This document shows positions 6,618 through 13,354 of a stretch of DNA of 16,719 bases, one piece after another. The DNA is from Coriobacteriia bacterium (GTDB lineage: Bacteria > Actinomycetota > Coriobacteriia > Coriobacteriales > Atopobiaceae), in NCBI GenBank assembly GCA_003150175.1, contig QAKZ01000031.1:1-16719 (forward strand), read 5' to 3'. Numbering within the stretch: position 1 is the first letter of the stretch; each line of letters opens with the position of its first letter. The translations under genes were made by a program, and so were the position numbers. A model generated the notes under the pieces. That model did no database searches, had not been told where the DNA came from, and worked only from the letters and a program-made list of their open reading frames with translations.

Positions 6618-7664
6618 ATGGGCAAGGTGCGCTTCGCAACCATCGGCTCCAGCGGCATCTGCGAGCAGTTCATCACCGCTCTTTCCGACGTCGAGGGGGC
6701 CGAGCTCGTCGGATGCTGTTCCCGAGACGCATCTAGGGCCCGCGAGTTCGCCGATGCGCACGGGGCGGAGCTTTCCTTCGGGGGTGTAGCCGAGCTCTGC
6801 GCGAGCGACGCCGTCGATGCCGTCTATATCGCCTCGCCCAACTCCGCCCATGCGGCGCAGGCGCTCGCGGCGATCTCTTGCGGCAAACACGTGCTGGTCG
6901 AGAAGTCCTTCTCGGCGAACGAGCGCGATGCTGAGGAGGTGTTCCGTGCGGCCGAGCAGGCTGGCGTCGTCGCTATGGAGGCGGTTCGCAATCTGCACGT
7001 GACCACCTTCGGCCAGATCGAGCGAGAGGTTGCCGCCCTAGGACGCGTGCGCCTCGCCGAGCTCTCGTTCTCGAAGGTGACCTCGCGCGTGGCGAAGCTC
7101 AGGGCGGGGGAGCGCGTCAACATCTTCGACCCTCGCATGGCGGCGGGAGCCCTCATGGACATCGGCGTCTACTGCGTCGCCCCCGCGGTCGCGCTCTTCG
7201 GCGAGCCGGACTCCGTTCAGGCCGTCGGCGTCATGGTCGACGCGCCGGGCTGCGACGCCGCAGACGAGTGCTCCAAGATCGACCTTTCCGGCGTCCTCGC
7301 GCTCGGGTATGCGGACAAAGCGGTGAGCCTCGCTTACGGCAAGGTATCGGACGGCAAGGTCTCCTGCGAGGTGCAGGGGGAGCGCGCCACGCTCATCTGG
7401 GACCAGGTCTCCTGCCCGGAGAACCTGCGTGTTTATGACCATGAGGATAAAGGGCAGCTCTTCCGGATGGAGTCCGGTACCTGCCGGCGCATCGATGCAC
7501 GCCCGCCCGCCCACGACATGGCCTGCGAAATCTCCGATTTCGTCGACGGCGTCCGCGGCCGGAAGGACCTCGCGCGTTGGCGCGACGTTACCCTCGGCAC
7601 CCTTCGCGTGATGGATGAGGCCCGCCGCCAGCTCGGCGTCGTCTTTCCTGCCGACCTCCGCTGA
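6618..7664 (+). CDS. Gfo/Idh/MocA-family NAD(P)-dependent oxidoreductase
   Basis: A 348-aa soluble dehydrogenase of the Gfo/Idh/MocA superfamily, which usually acts on sugars, polyols or related alcohols. The Rossmann start is RFATIGSSGIC (5-15). The conserved Glu-Lys-Pro is Glu95-Lys96-Ser97 here (VLVEKSF). The C-terminal domain begins with GALMDIGVYCV (177-187), with Tyr185 where many relatives have His. This Tyr form recalls dimeric dihydrodiol dehydrogenases and their bacterial relatives. The substrate is unknown. An open frame runs from 6501, but ATG 6618 has GGGAGG at 6606-6611 and matches the family start, so the earlier codons are leader. The gene is alone: divergent from the thioesterase and convergent with the lipid-kinase gene, with no sugar-transport genes nearby. 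Confidence 0.92.
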   Translation: MGKVRFATIGSSGICEQFITALSDVEGAELVGCCSRDASRAREFADAHGAELSFGGVAELCASDAVDAVYIASPNSAHAAQALAAISCGKHVLVEKSFSANERDAEEVFRAAEQAGVVAMEAVRNLHVTTFGQIEREVAALGRVRLAELSFSKVTSRVAKLRAGERVNIFDPRMAAGALMDIGVYCVAPAVALFGEPDSVQAVGVMVDAPGCDAADECSKIDLSGVLALGYADKAVSLAYGKVSDGKVSCEVQGERATLIWDQVSCPENLRVYDHEDKGQLFRMESGTCRRIDARPPAHDMACEISDFVDGVRGRKDLARWRDVTLGTLRVMDEARRQLGVVFPADLR

Positions 7665-7754
7665 GCGGCTTCTTTGGGGTAGGCCCAGCTTCGGTACCGC
7701 GACTTCGCCATAATTTAAGGCTCATGAAGACCGGCACATGCAATTTCTCGGCGT

Positions 7755-8726
7755 CTACTTCGGGTAATCGACGTCCTCGGTGCCACCGAAGCCCTCGCGT
7801 ACCTGCGCGTTCTTGCCGTAGGGGCTCATCGCGTCGACGATCACGCGCGCGGCGCCCGGCAGCGCGCGGGCCTCGTACCTCGTTACGGCGCAGCCCTCCG
7901 ACTCCCCGTCGACCTCCAGGGGCACGGGCTCGCTCGTCTCGACGACTATGTTCGCGCCGCGGAAGGTCTTTATGTGCGGGCGTCCGAGCTTATTGCCCTC
8001 GCGGTCCACAAGGCCGAGGAACAAAGGGCCGATGAGCTGGGCCGCGTTCGCGATCTCCACCACGATGACGTCCAGGAGCCCGTCGTCCATCCTGCAGTTA
8101 GGGACGATCTGGATCTCGTTTTGGATCATCGCGTTGTTCGCGACGAGGCACATGATGCCGTGGCACATGTGCTTCTGCCCGTCGACGGTGACGGTGAAGT
8201 CGACCACCTCGGGTCGCGGATTCTCGAGGGCCGCGGCATAGTAAGCCGCCTGCCCGAGCGCCGCCTTGTTCGGCAGGGCTGCCTGCATGAGCTGGGCGTC
8301 GTATCCGGTGCCGCTCATCAGCGCGAACCCCCGCTCGTGAGCGGCGCCCTTATCGCCTGTCCAAGAGATCACCCCGAGGTCGACGTCGGCGGTCTTGCCG
8401 ATTCTGCATGCGCGTGCGAGCGACTGGGGCTCGGGCGTGTTGCCGAGGTTCGCGTTAAAGAGGTTCGCCGTCCCGGAAGGGAACACACAGGTGGGCACGC
8501 CGCTTCCTGCGAGCGCCATGAGCACCGAGGACGCGGTCCCGTCTCCGCCCGAGATCACGACGACGTCGAACCCCTTCGCGTCCTTGACGGCGTCCGCGGC
8601 GTCCATCTGGGGCGAGAGGAGCCTGAAGACGCACTCATCGCCCTCGCGGACGAGCGCGCGCTGGAATTGGTAGATCGCGTCGGAGCCGAATCCGGACTTC
8701 GGGTTATGGACTATGAGGGTACGCAT
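7755..8726 (-). CDS. Diacylglycerol kinase-family (DagK/YegS/LCB5) lipid kinase
   Basis: A 323-aa predicted ATP-dependent lipid kinase acting at the membrane face. The N-terminal catalytic domain shows HNPKSG (7-12), the signature SGGDGT (59-64) and PSGTANLFN (residues 83-91), typical of DagK_cat. The C-terminal beta-rich domain contains MDDGLLDVI (residues 212-220) and VPLEVDGE. Diacylglycerol recycling is the usual role, but sphingosine- or undecaprenol-like substrates cannot be excluded. It starts at ATG 8726 with a strong GAGGAGG. It is monocistronic, facing the oxidoreductase gene across 90 nt in which I see no convincing terminator hairpin. Confidence 0.92.
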   Translation of the reverse strand: MRTLIVHNPKSGFGSDAIYQFQRALVREGDECVFRLLSPQMDAADAVKDAKGFDVVVISGGDGTASSVLMALAGSGVPTCVFPSGTANLFNANLGNTPEPQSLARACRIGKTADVDLGVISWTGDKGAAHERGFALMSGTGYDAQLMQAALPNKAALGQAAYYAAALENPRPEVVDFTVTVDGQKHMCHGIMCLVANNAMIQNEIQIVPNCRMDDGLLDVIVVEIANAAQLIGPLFLGLVDREGNKLGRPHIKTFRGANIVVETSEPVPLEVDGESEGCAVTRYEARALPGAARVIVDAMSPYGKNAQVREGFGGTEDVDYPK

Positions 8727-8757
8727 GCCTTCCTCCTCATATAAGGGAGTTTCTCGG

Positions 8758-8763
8758 TATGAT
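8758..8763 (+). promoter_or_regulatory. Possible -10 box upstream of rnd
   Basis: TATGAT (5 of 6 to consensus) in the context CTCGGTATGATG would start RNA near 8770 and give rnd a leader of about 60 nt. No clear -35 is present. An alternative AT patch at 8804-8810 would make rnd almost leaderless. Confidence 0.35.
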
Positions 8764-8828
8764 GTAAGGCCGGGCGCCCAGGGCGCTCCTTCGAATGGTA
8801 CTCAAATTATCGTCAGAATCGAGCTTGC

Positions 8829-9959
8829 GTGTATCTTTCCACCCAAGAAGAGCTCAAGGCCTACTGCGACGAGGCCTCCACCTGCCGCGTCGTCGCCGTC
8901 GATACCGAGTTTCTCCGCGAGAAGACCTACTTCCCGCGCCTTTGCCTCATCCAGGTCAACGCCGGCGGCAGCATCGCCGCGATCGACCCCATCCTCATCG
9001 AGGATCTCTCTCCGCTCGCCGCGATCTTCGAGGACCCCGACGTCGTCAAGGTCTTTCATGCCTGCTCGCAGGACCTCGAGGTGCTGTGGGACGGCATGGG
9101 CTGCGTGTGCAGGAACGTGTTCGACACGCAGGTCGCCGCGGCGTTCCTCGGGCTCAGGCAGCAGATCGGCTACGGTCCGCTCGTCGACGCCTACTGCGGG
9201 GTGTCGCTGCCCAAGGCGGAGGCCCTGACCGACTGGTCTCAGCGCCCGCTCGACCCTGAGCAGCTCGTCTATGCCGAGGACGACGTCCGCTACCTGCCCC
9301 AGATCTACGAGACGATGTGCAACAAGCTCGTCGACTCCGACAGGCTCTCGTGGGTCCTGCCCGAGATGGACGAGGCCTCCGATCCCTCGCGCTTCCGGAA
9401 GGACCCGCGCGACGCGTACCTGCGCCTTAAGCGCGCGAGCACCCTCACCAGGCGTCAGCTCGCCGTCGCCCGCGAGGTCTGCGCTTGGCGAGAGGAGACC
9501 GCTGCCGCCCGCGACGTCCCCCGTAAGTGGCTGATGTCCGACGAGGTCATCGTCGAGGCGTGCCACCGAACGCCGACCTCGTTGCCCAGGCTCCGTAGGA
9601 TCCGCGGCCTCGAGAAGCTCTCCGAGTCCGACGCCCGCGGCATCATCGCCTCCGTTCAGCGCGGCCTCGACTGCCCGCCCGCCGACTTCCCGGCCGCCAT
9701 CAAGCGCCTCAAGCCCTCGCCCGAGAAGGACGGCGCGCTCGACCTCATGAGCGCCGTCGTCCGCGTCGTGGCCGAGAAGACCGGCATCGCGCCGCAGGTC
9801 ATCGCGAGCAAGGACGACCTGAACGAGCTTTTGAGCGGCTCGCGCGTCGGCCGCCTTGCCCAGGGCTGGCGCCACGAGGTCGCGGGCAAGCAGCTCGAGC
9901 GCCTGCTCGCGGGCGAGCTCGGCCTCACCATCAAGGACGGCAAGATCGAGCTTCTCTGA
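8829..9959 (+). CDS. rnd: Ribonuclease D (3'-5' exoribonuclease with HRDC domain)
   Basis: RNase D trims the 3' ends of tRNA precursors and other structured RNAs. It is 376 aa. The DEDDy exonuclease domain spans about 1-165: Asp25 and Glu27 in VDTEFLREKTYFPRL, Asp82 in HACSQDLEVL, and Tyr148xxxAsp152 in YAEDDVRYL; all four acidic residues and the Tyr are present. An HRDC domain follows (about 205-285, with LTRRQLAVAREVCAWRE), then a degenerate second helical repeat, as in other RNase D proteins. The start is GTG 8829, set by the family N-terminus (MYLSTQEEL); no upstream in-frame start exists before unrelated sequence. The ribosome binding site is poor, unlike every other gene here. It is first of a co-directional run leading to exonuclease VII. 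Confidence 0.94.
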   Translation: MYLSTQEELKAYCDEASTCRVVAVDTEFLREKTYFPRLCLIQVNAGGSIAAIDPILIEDLSPLAAIFEDPDVVKVFHACSQDLEVLWDGMGCVCRNVFDTQVAAAFLGLRQQIGYGPLVDAYCGVSLPKAEALTDWSQRPLDPEQLVYAEDDVRYLPQIYETMCNKLVDSDRLSWVLPEMDEASDPSRFRKDPRDAYLRLKRASTLTRRQLAVAREVCAWREETAAARDVPRKWLMSDEVIVEACHRTPTSLPRLRRIRGLEKLSESDARGIIASVQRGLDCPPADFPAAIKRLKPSPEKDGALDLMSAVVRVVAEKTGIAPQVIASKDDLNELLSGSRVGRLAQGWRHEVAGKQLERLLAGELGLTIKDGKIELL

Positions 9960-10002
9960 CGCTTCCGCTTCCTTCTCGTTAATTGTTGTCCCGTCCCTCG
10001 GG

Positions 10003-10035
10003 TACCATGGCCGGAACTGCGCGAGAGGGTATACA
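10003..10035 (+). promoter_or_regulatory. Possible promoter region of the peptidase-xseAB-HIT operon
   Basis: The 104-nt gap after rnd holds two -10-like hexamers, TACCAT (10003-10008, context CTCGGGTACCATGG) and TATACA (10030-10035). TTGTTG at 9983 is the only -35-like sequence and is badly spaced for both. No terminator hairpin follows rnd, so readthrough is also possible. Confidence 0.28.
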
Positions 10036-10063
10036 GGAAGCATCGGATAGATTGGAGCCTCTT

Positions 10064-10783
10064 ATGCCTTACGGATATTACGGTTACGGCTACGGATACG
10101 GCGCCGGCATGAACACGTCGTATATCCTGCTGGTCGTCGTCTCGCTCGTTATCGGCCTCGCCACGCAGGCCTACATAAAGAGCACGTACCGGAAGTGGTC
10201 CGGCGTTCGCGCGTCCGTGCCCGGGTCGGGAGCCGAGGTTGCCCGCAGGATGCTCGACGAGGGCGGTGCCGGGGACATCGGCATCGATCGCATCGGCGGC
10301 GAGCTCACGGACAACTTCAACCCCGCCGACGGGTGCCTGCACCTCTCGTCCGCGAACTTCTCGGGGGCGTCGGTCGCCTCGGTGGCCGTCGCCTGCCACG
10401 AGGCGGGCCATGCCGTCCAGGCAGCCAAGGGGTTCTCGATGTATCGCCTGCGGACGCTGCTCGTTCCTGCCGTCAACCTCGCCTCGAGCGCCTGGATGAT
10501 CGTCCTCATGGCCGGCGTCTTCATGAACGCCATGGGGCTCATCAAGGTGGCCATCCTGCTGTTCGCCGCCACGGTGGTCTTCTCGCTCGTCACGCTCCCC
10601 GTGGAGATCGACGCCTCCCGCCGCGCGGTCGCCTACCTCGGCAAGTACGGCTCTGGCCTCGACCAGAAGGGCGCGCGCCAGGTGCTCATCGCAGCGGCGC
10701 TCACCTACGTCGCCGCCGCCCTCGTTTCGATCCTGCAGCTCGTGTACCTGCTCAGCCAGTACGGCGACAGGGACCGGAGGTAG
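10064..10783 (+). CDS. YugP-like membrane zinc metallopeptidase (Zn_peptidase_2 family)
   Basis: A 239-aa membrane protease of unknown substrate. It starts with a low-complexity Tyr-Gly tract (residues 2-15, YGYYGYGYGYG), then a first membrane helix (about 19-36). A cytoplasmic-type domain follows with SGAEVARRML and GELTDNFNP, then the zinc motif HEAGH (112-116). Two or three further hydrophobic helices lie at about 132-155, 158-180 and 205-230. LPVEIDASRRA (178-188), with Glu181 as a likely third ligand, is conserved in the family. I chose ATG 10064 (GGAG upstream), not the longer frame from 9983, because the extra residues are unconserved. Its final codons carry the ribosome binding site of xseA (GGAGG), and the genes are 4 nt apart, so they are probably coupled. 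Confidence 0.88.
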   Translation: MPYGYYGYGYGYGAGMNTSYILLVVVSLVIGLATQAYIKSTYRKWSGVRASVPGSGAEVARRMLDEGGAGDIGIDRIGGELTDNFNPADGCLHLSSANFSGASVASVAVACHEAGHAVQAAKGFSMYRLRTLLVPAVNLASSAWMIVLMAGVFMNAMGLIKVAILLFAATVVFSLVTLPVEIDASRRAVAYLGKYGSGLDQKGARQVLIAAALTYVAAALVSILQLVYLLSQYGDRDRR

Positions 10784-10787
10784 CCGC

Positions 10788-12128
10788 ATGAGGGAAGAAG
10801 CTTCCGGCGCGCTCTCCGTCTCCGAGGCGGTCGGGCTCGCCAAGGGCAACGTCTCTGCCTGGCCGGCGCTGACAGTCACGGGTGAGGTCTCCGGCTTCCG
10901 CGGCCCCAACGCTCGCAGCGGTCACTGCTACTTCGAGGTCAAGGACGACGGCGCGTCTATGAGCGCCATCGTGTGGCGCGGTGTCTACGCGCACGCCGGT
11001 TTCGAGCTCCGCGACGGCCTCCAGATCCAGCTTACGGGCAAGTTCGATATCTACAAGGCCTCGGGGCGCTTCTCGTTCGTCGCGAGCAGCATCTCCGTCG
11101 CAGGTGAGGGCATCCTGCGTCAGCAGGTCGCGGAGCTCGCGCGCAAGCTCGAGCGGGAAGGCCTCATGGACCCCGCGCGCAAGCGCCGCATCCCCGCGTT
11201 CTGCTCGAGGGTCTGCGTCTGCACCTCGCTTTCCGGCTCGGTCATCGAGGACGTCAAGCGCACCCTCGCGCGCCGCAACCCGCTCGTGCTCATCGACGTC
11301 GTCGGCTGCAGCGTGCAGGGCGCGACGGCTCCGGCGACCATCGTCTGCGCGCTCCAGGTGGCCGCGGCATCCGCCCCCGACGCTATCCTGCTCGTGCGCG
11401 GAGGCGGCTCGTTCGAGGACCTCATGTGCTTCAACGACGAGTCGGTCGCGCGCGCGGTCGCGGCGTCCCCCGTGCCGGTGATTACCGGCATCGGGCACGA
11501 GCCCGACACCTCGATCGCGGACATGGTGGCGGACCGCCGCTGCTCCACGCCGACGGCGGCGGCAGAGTCCGTCGCGCCGGCGATCGACGAGGTCGAGCGC
11601 CAGATCATCCAGCGGCAGGTCCGCCTGGGCAACTCGATGTCCGCCATGATCGAGCGGCTGGGGGCGGGCCTCGACGCCGACTCCAAGCTCGCGGACACGG
11701 CGATGACGACGCTTCTGGGGCGCGAGCGCGCGAAGCTCGACGCCCTCGGGTCGAGGCCCTGCCTCACCGACCCCGCGTCCGGCATCCATGCTCGCGAGGC
11801 GGAGCTGGAGCAGACCTCCGAGCGGCTCCATGCTGCGCTCCCGCGCATGCTCAAGCAGCAGGGCGAGTCGCTTGCCAAGGAATCCTCCCGCCTCGCCGGC
11901 ATCGGTCCCAGGCTGCTGCGCGGCTACGAGTCCGATTTCGGCAGGCTCGCGGCGACCCTCGACGCGCTCTCGCCGCTGAAGGTCCTCGGGCGCGGCTACG
12001 CCATCGCGCGCGACGAGGGCGGCCACGTGGTCAAGGAGGCCTCGTCGCTCAGCGCCGGCGACCTCATCGCCGTGCAGCTCGGGCATGGATCCGTCGACGC
12101 CTCCGTCGCCGCGGTGCACAAGGACTAG
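10788..12128 (+). CDS. xseA: Exodeoxyribonuclease VII large subunit
   Basis: Catalytic subunit of exonuclease VII, which degrades single-stranded DNA from both ends. It is 446 aa. The order is an N-terminal OB-fold (about 8-105: LTVTGEVSGFRGPNARSGH, IVWRG), then the Exonuc_VII_L domain with RGGGSFEDLMCFNDE (204-218) and ITGIGHEPDTSIADMVADRR (232-251) followed by STPTAAAE. A helical region and the C-terminal SPLKVLGRGYAIAR (395-408) follow. Compared with typical XseA the segment FCSRVCVCTSLSGS (138-151) is cysteine-rich and lacks the Pro of the usual TSPTGA. The ATG is 4 nt after the peptidase stop, with GGAGG inside that gene. xseB follows after 38 nt, as expected for partner subunits. Confidence 0.96.
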   Translation: MREEASGALSVSEAVGLAKGNVSAWPALTVTGEVSGFRGPNARSGHCYFEVKDDGASMSAIVWRGVYAHAGFELRDGLQIQLTGKFDIYKASGRFSFVASSISVAGEGILRQQVAELARKLEREGLMDPARKRRIPAFCSRVCVCTSLSGSVIEDVKRTLARRNPLVLIDVVGCSVQGATAPATIVCALQVAAASAPDAILLVRGGGSFEDLMCFNDESVARAVAASPVPVITGIGHEPDTSIADMVADRRCSTPTAAAESVAPAIDEVERQIIQRQVRLGNSMSAMIERLGAGLDADSKLADTAMTTLLGRERAKLDALGSRPCLTDPASGIHAREAELEQTSERLHAALPRMLKQQGESLAKESSRLAGIGPRLLRGYESDFGRLAATLDALSPLKVLGRGYAIARDEGGHVVKEASSLSAGDLIAVQLGHGSVDASVAAVHKD

Positions 12129-12166
12129 AATCTTTTGCGCCTCCGCGCGCAGGAAGGAGTTTTCCC

Positions 12167-12430
12167 ATGGAGTACAAGAACATCGACGAGATGACCTTCA
12201 AGGAGGCCTCGATTGAGCTTGAGCAGATTGTCCGCTCCCTTGAGGCCGGCGACCTTGAGCTCGAGGAGTCGCTCGACCGCTATGGCAGGGGAGTGGAGCT
12301 TCTCAAGAGCCTCCGCGCTCGCCTGAACGACGCCGAGCAGAAGGTCCGCGTCCTTCTTGACGCCACCGACGAGGCGGCCCCCACGACCGACACCGCCTCC
12401 GCGCCTGCGACCGCTTATATCAACGAATAG
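12167..12430 (+). CDS. xseB: Exodeoxyribonuclease VII small subunit
   Basis: An 87-aa partner of XseA; several copies bind one large subunit. The family pattern is clear: MTFKEASIELEQIVRSLEAG (9-28), then DLELEESLDRYGRGVELLK, a helical hairpin with alternating acidic and hydrophobic residues, ending in a 20-residue Ala/Thr/Pro-rich tail of low conservation. The start ATG 12167 has AGGAAGGAG at 12151-12159. The frame is open far upstream inside xseA, but that is a shadow of xseA. It lies 38 nt after xseA. Confidence 0.95.
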   Translation: MEYKNIDEMTFKEASIELEQIVRSLEAGDLELEESLDRYGRGVELLKSLRARLNDAEQKVRVLLDATDEAAPTTDTASAPATAYINE

Positions 12431-12476
12431 CGCTTTGCCTGCACGAAGCGCAAATTACGACCTTTAGGAGAGGAAC

Positions 12477-12827
12477 ATGTCCGACTGCATCTTCTGCAAG
12501 ATCGCCAACGGCGAGATTCCGAGCGACTTCGTCTACGAGGACGACAACGTCGTCGCCTTCAAGGACCTCAACCCCCAGGCCCCCGTCCACGTGCTCGTGG
12601 TACCCAAAAAGCACTATGCCAACATCATCGACGGCGTCCCCGCCCAGACGCTCGAGTCCATGACGAAGGCCGTCGCCGCCATCGCCAGCGAGACCGGTCT
12701 CGATGCCTCCGGTTTCCGCTGCATCATGAACACCGGCTCCGATGCCGGTCAGACCGTCATGCACCTGCACATGCACGTTCTCGGCGGCGTCAAGCTGGGC
12801 GAGGGCCTGCTGCCCAAGGAGGACTAG
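12477..12827 (+). CDS. HIT-family (HINT-like) nucleotide hydrolase
   Basis: A 116-aa histidine-triad protein of the HINT/PKCI branch, which hydrolyses nucleoside phosphoramidates, aminoacyl-adenylates and similar AMP-X compounds. Seen: the N-terminal CIFCKIANGEIPS (4-16) with a CxxC pair that binds zinc in some members, HVLVVPKKH (38-46), and the catalytic triad HLHMHV (96-101). Length is standard. Start ATG 12477 has AGGAGAGG upstream. It lies 46 nt after xseB with only a weak 6-bp inverted repeat between (12430-12451), so the genes are probably co-transcribed. Its last codons (AAGGAGGA) form the ribosome binding site of the next gene. Confidence 0.94.
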   Translation: MSDCIFCKIANGEIPSDFVYEDDNVVAFKDLNPQAPVHVLVVPKKHYANIIDGVPAQTLESMTKAVAAIASETGLDASGFRCIMNTGSDAGQTVMHLHMHVLGGVKLGEGLLPKED

Positions 12828-12829
12828 CC

Positions 12830-13240
12830 ATGGAGTCACGCGTTGCCGATTGCGCCGCCCTGCACGCCAAGGGCTACAACTGCGCCCAGGCCGTTGCATG
12901 CGCCTACGCCGACCTCGTCGGCGCGGACAAACAGGCGCTCTTTGCCGCGACCGAGGGCCTCGGCCTTGGCATGGGTTGTATGGAGGGCACCTGCGGCGCG
13001 CTGTCCGGTGCCTGCATCATCTGCGGCCTCGCCAAGTCCGGCGCCGACCTCGACAACCCCACGACCAAGGGTGCGACCTACAAGGTCTCCCGTCGGATCG
13101 TCGAGCAGTTCGCCGAGGCGTGCGGCGCCACGCGCTGCCGTGATCTCAAGGGCATCGACACCGGTGAGGTCCTCTGTAGCTGCCCTCAGTGCATCGAGAA
13201 CGCCGCGCGCATCCTCGAAAACGTGGCATTCGCCGAATAA
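12830..13240 (+). CDS. C_GCAxxG_C_C family cysteine-rich putative redox protein
   Basis: A 136-aa protein with 12 cysteines (8, 18, 24, 50, 55, 62, 65, 98, 103, 116, 118, 121). The GYNCAQAV segment (15-22) and the core GMGCMEGTCGALSGACIICG (47-66) match the C_GCAxxG_C_C family, described only as putative redox-active; from family knowledge a metal or iron-sulfur site is likely. The C-terminal cluster RCRDLKG and CSCPQC (116-121) adds four or five possible ligands. There is no signal peptide or membrane helix, so it should be cytoplasmic. ATG 12830 is 2 nt after the HIT stop and its AAGGAGG lies inside the HIT gene, so translation is coupled. Last gene of the xseA-xseB-HIT run, followed by a terminator. 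Biochemical role unknown. Confidence 0.88.
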   Translation: MESRVADCAALHAKGYNCAQAVACAYADLVGADKQALFAATEGLGLGMGCMEGTCGALSGACIICGLAKSGADLDNPTTKGATYKVSRRIVEQFAEACGATRCRDLKGIDTGEVLCSCPQCIENAARILENVAFAE

Positions 13241-13249
13241 CCCCTTGTT

Positions 13250-13297
13250 TAGACCCGCTGTTTATGCTCAGCGGGTCTATCATTTAAGCGTTTTTTT
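13250..13297 (+). terminator. Terminator of the xseAB-HIT-redox protein operon
   Basis: A perfect 11-bp stem forms between TAGACCCGCTG (13250-13260) and CAGCGGGTCTA (13269-13279), with an 8-nt loop. It is followed by TCATTT and, 12 nt farther, by seven T (13291-13297). The T run is displaced, but the stem is the only hairpin between the operon and ackA. Confidence 0.8.
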
Positions 13298-13354
13298 GCG
13301 TCTAAGTGCAAGGTATTGCCGCGGGTCCGACGCCCCCGCATCGAGAGGAGACAC

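Noticed and set aside
7665..7754. Possible small gene or RNA between the oxidoreductase and lipid-kinase genes
   Set aside because: A -10-like CATAAT (7706-7711) and an ATG at 7724 occur, but the frame is opposite the lipid-kinase gene with an Arg/Ser-rich shadow translation, and no stable RNA fold stands out.
10752..12119. Long antisense open frame (455 codons) opposite xseA, and similar ones opposite rnd (8802-10043) and the binding protein (14664-15860)
   Set aside because: Same shadow effect; Arg/Asp/Gly/Val-rich translations with no recognisable domain, overlapping genes with clear family motifs.
12430..12451. Hairpin between xseB and the HIT gene as a terminator
   Set aside because: Only 6 bp (GCGCTT/AAGCGC) with a 10-nt loop and no T-tract; too weak to end transcription.
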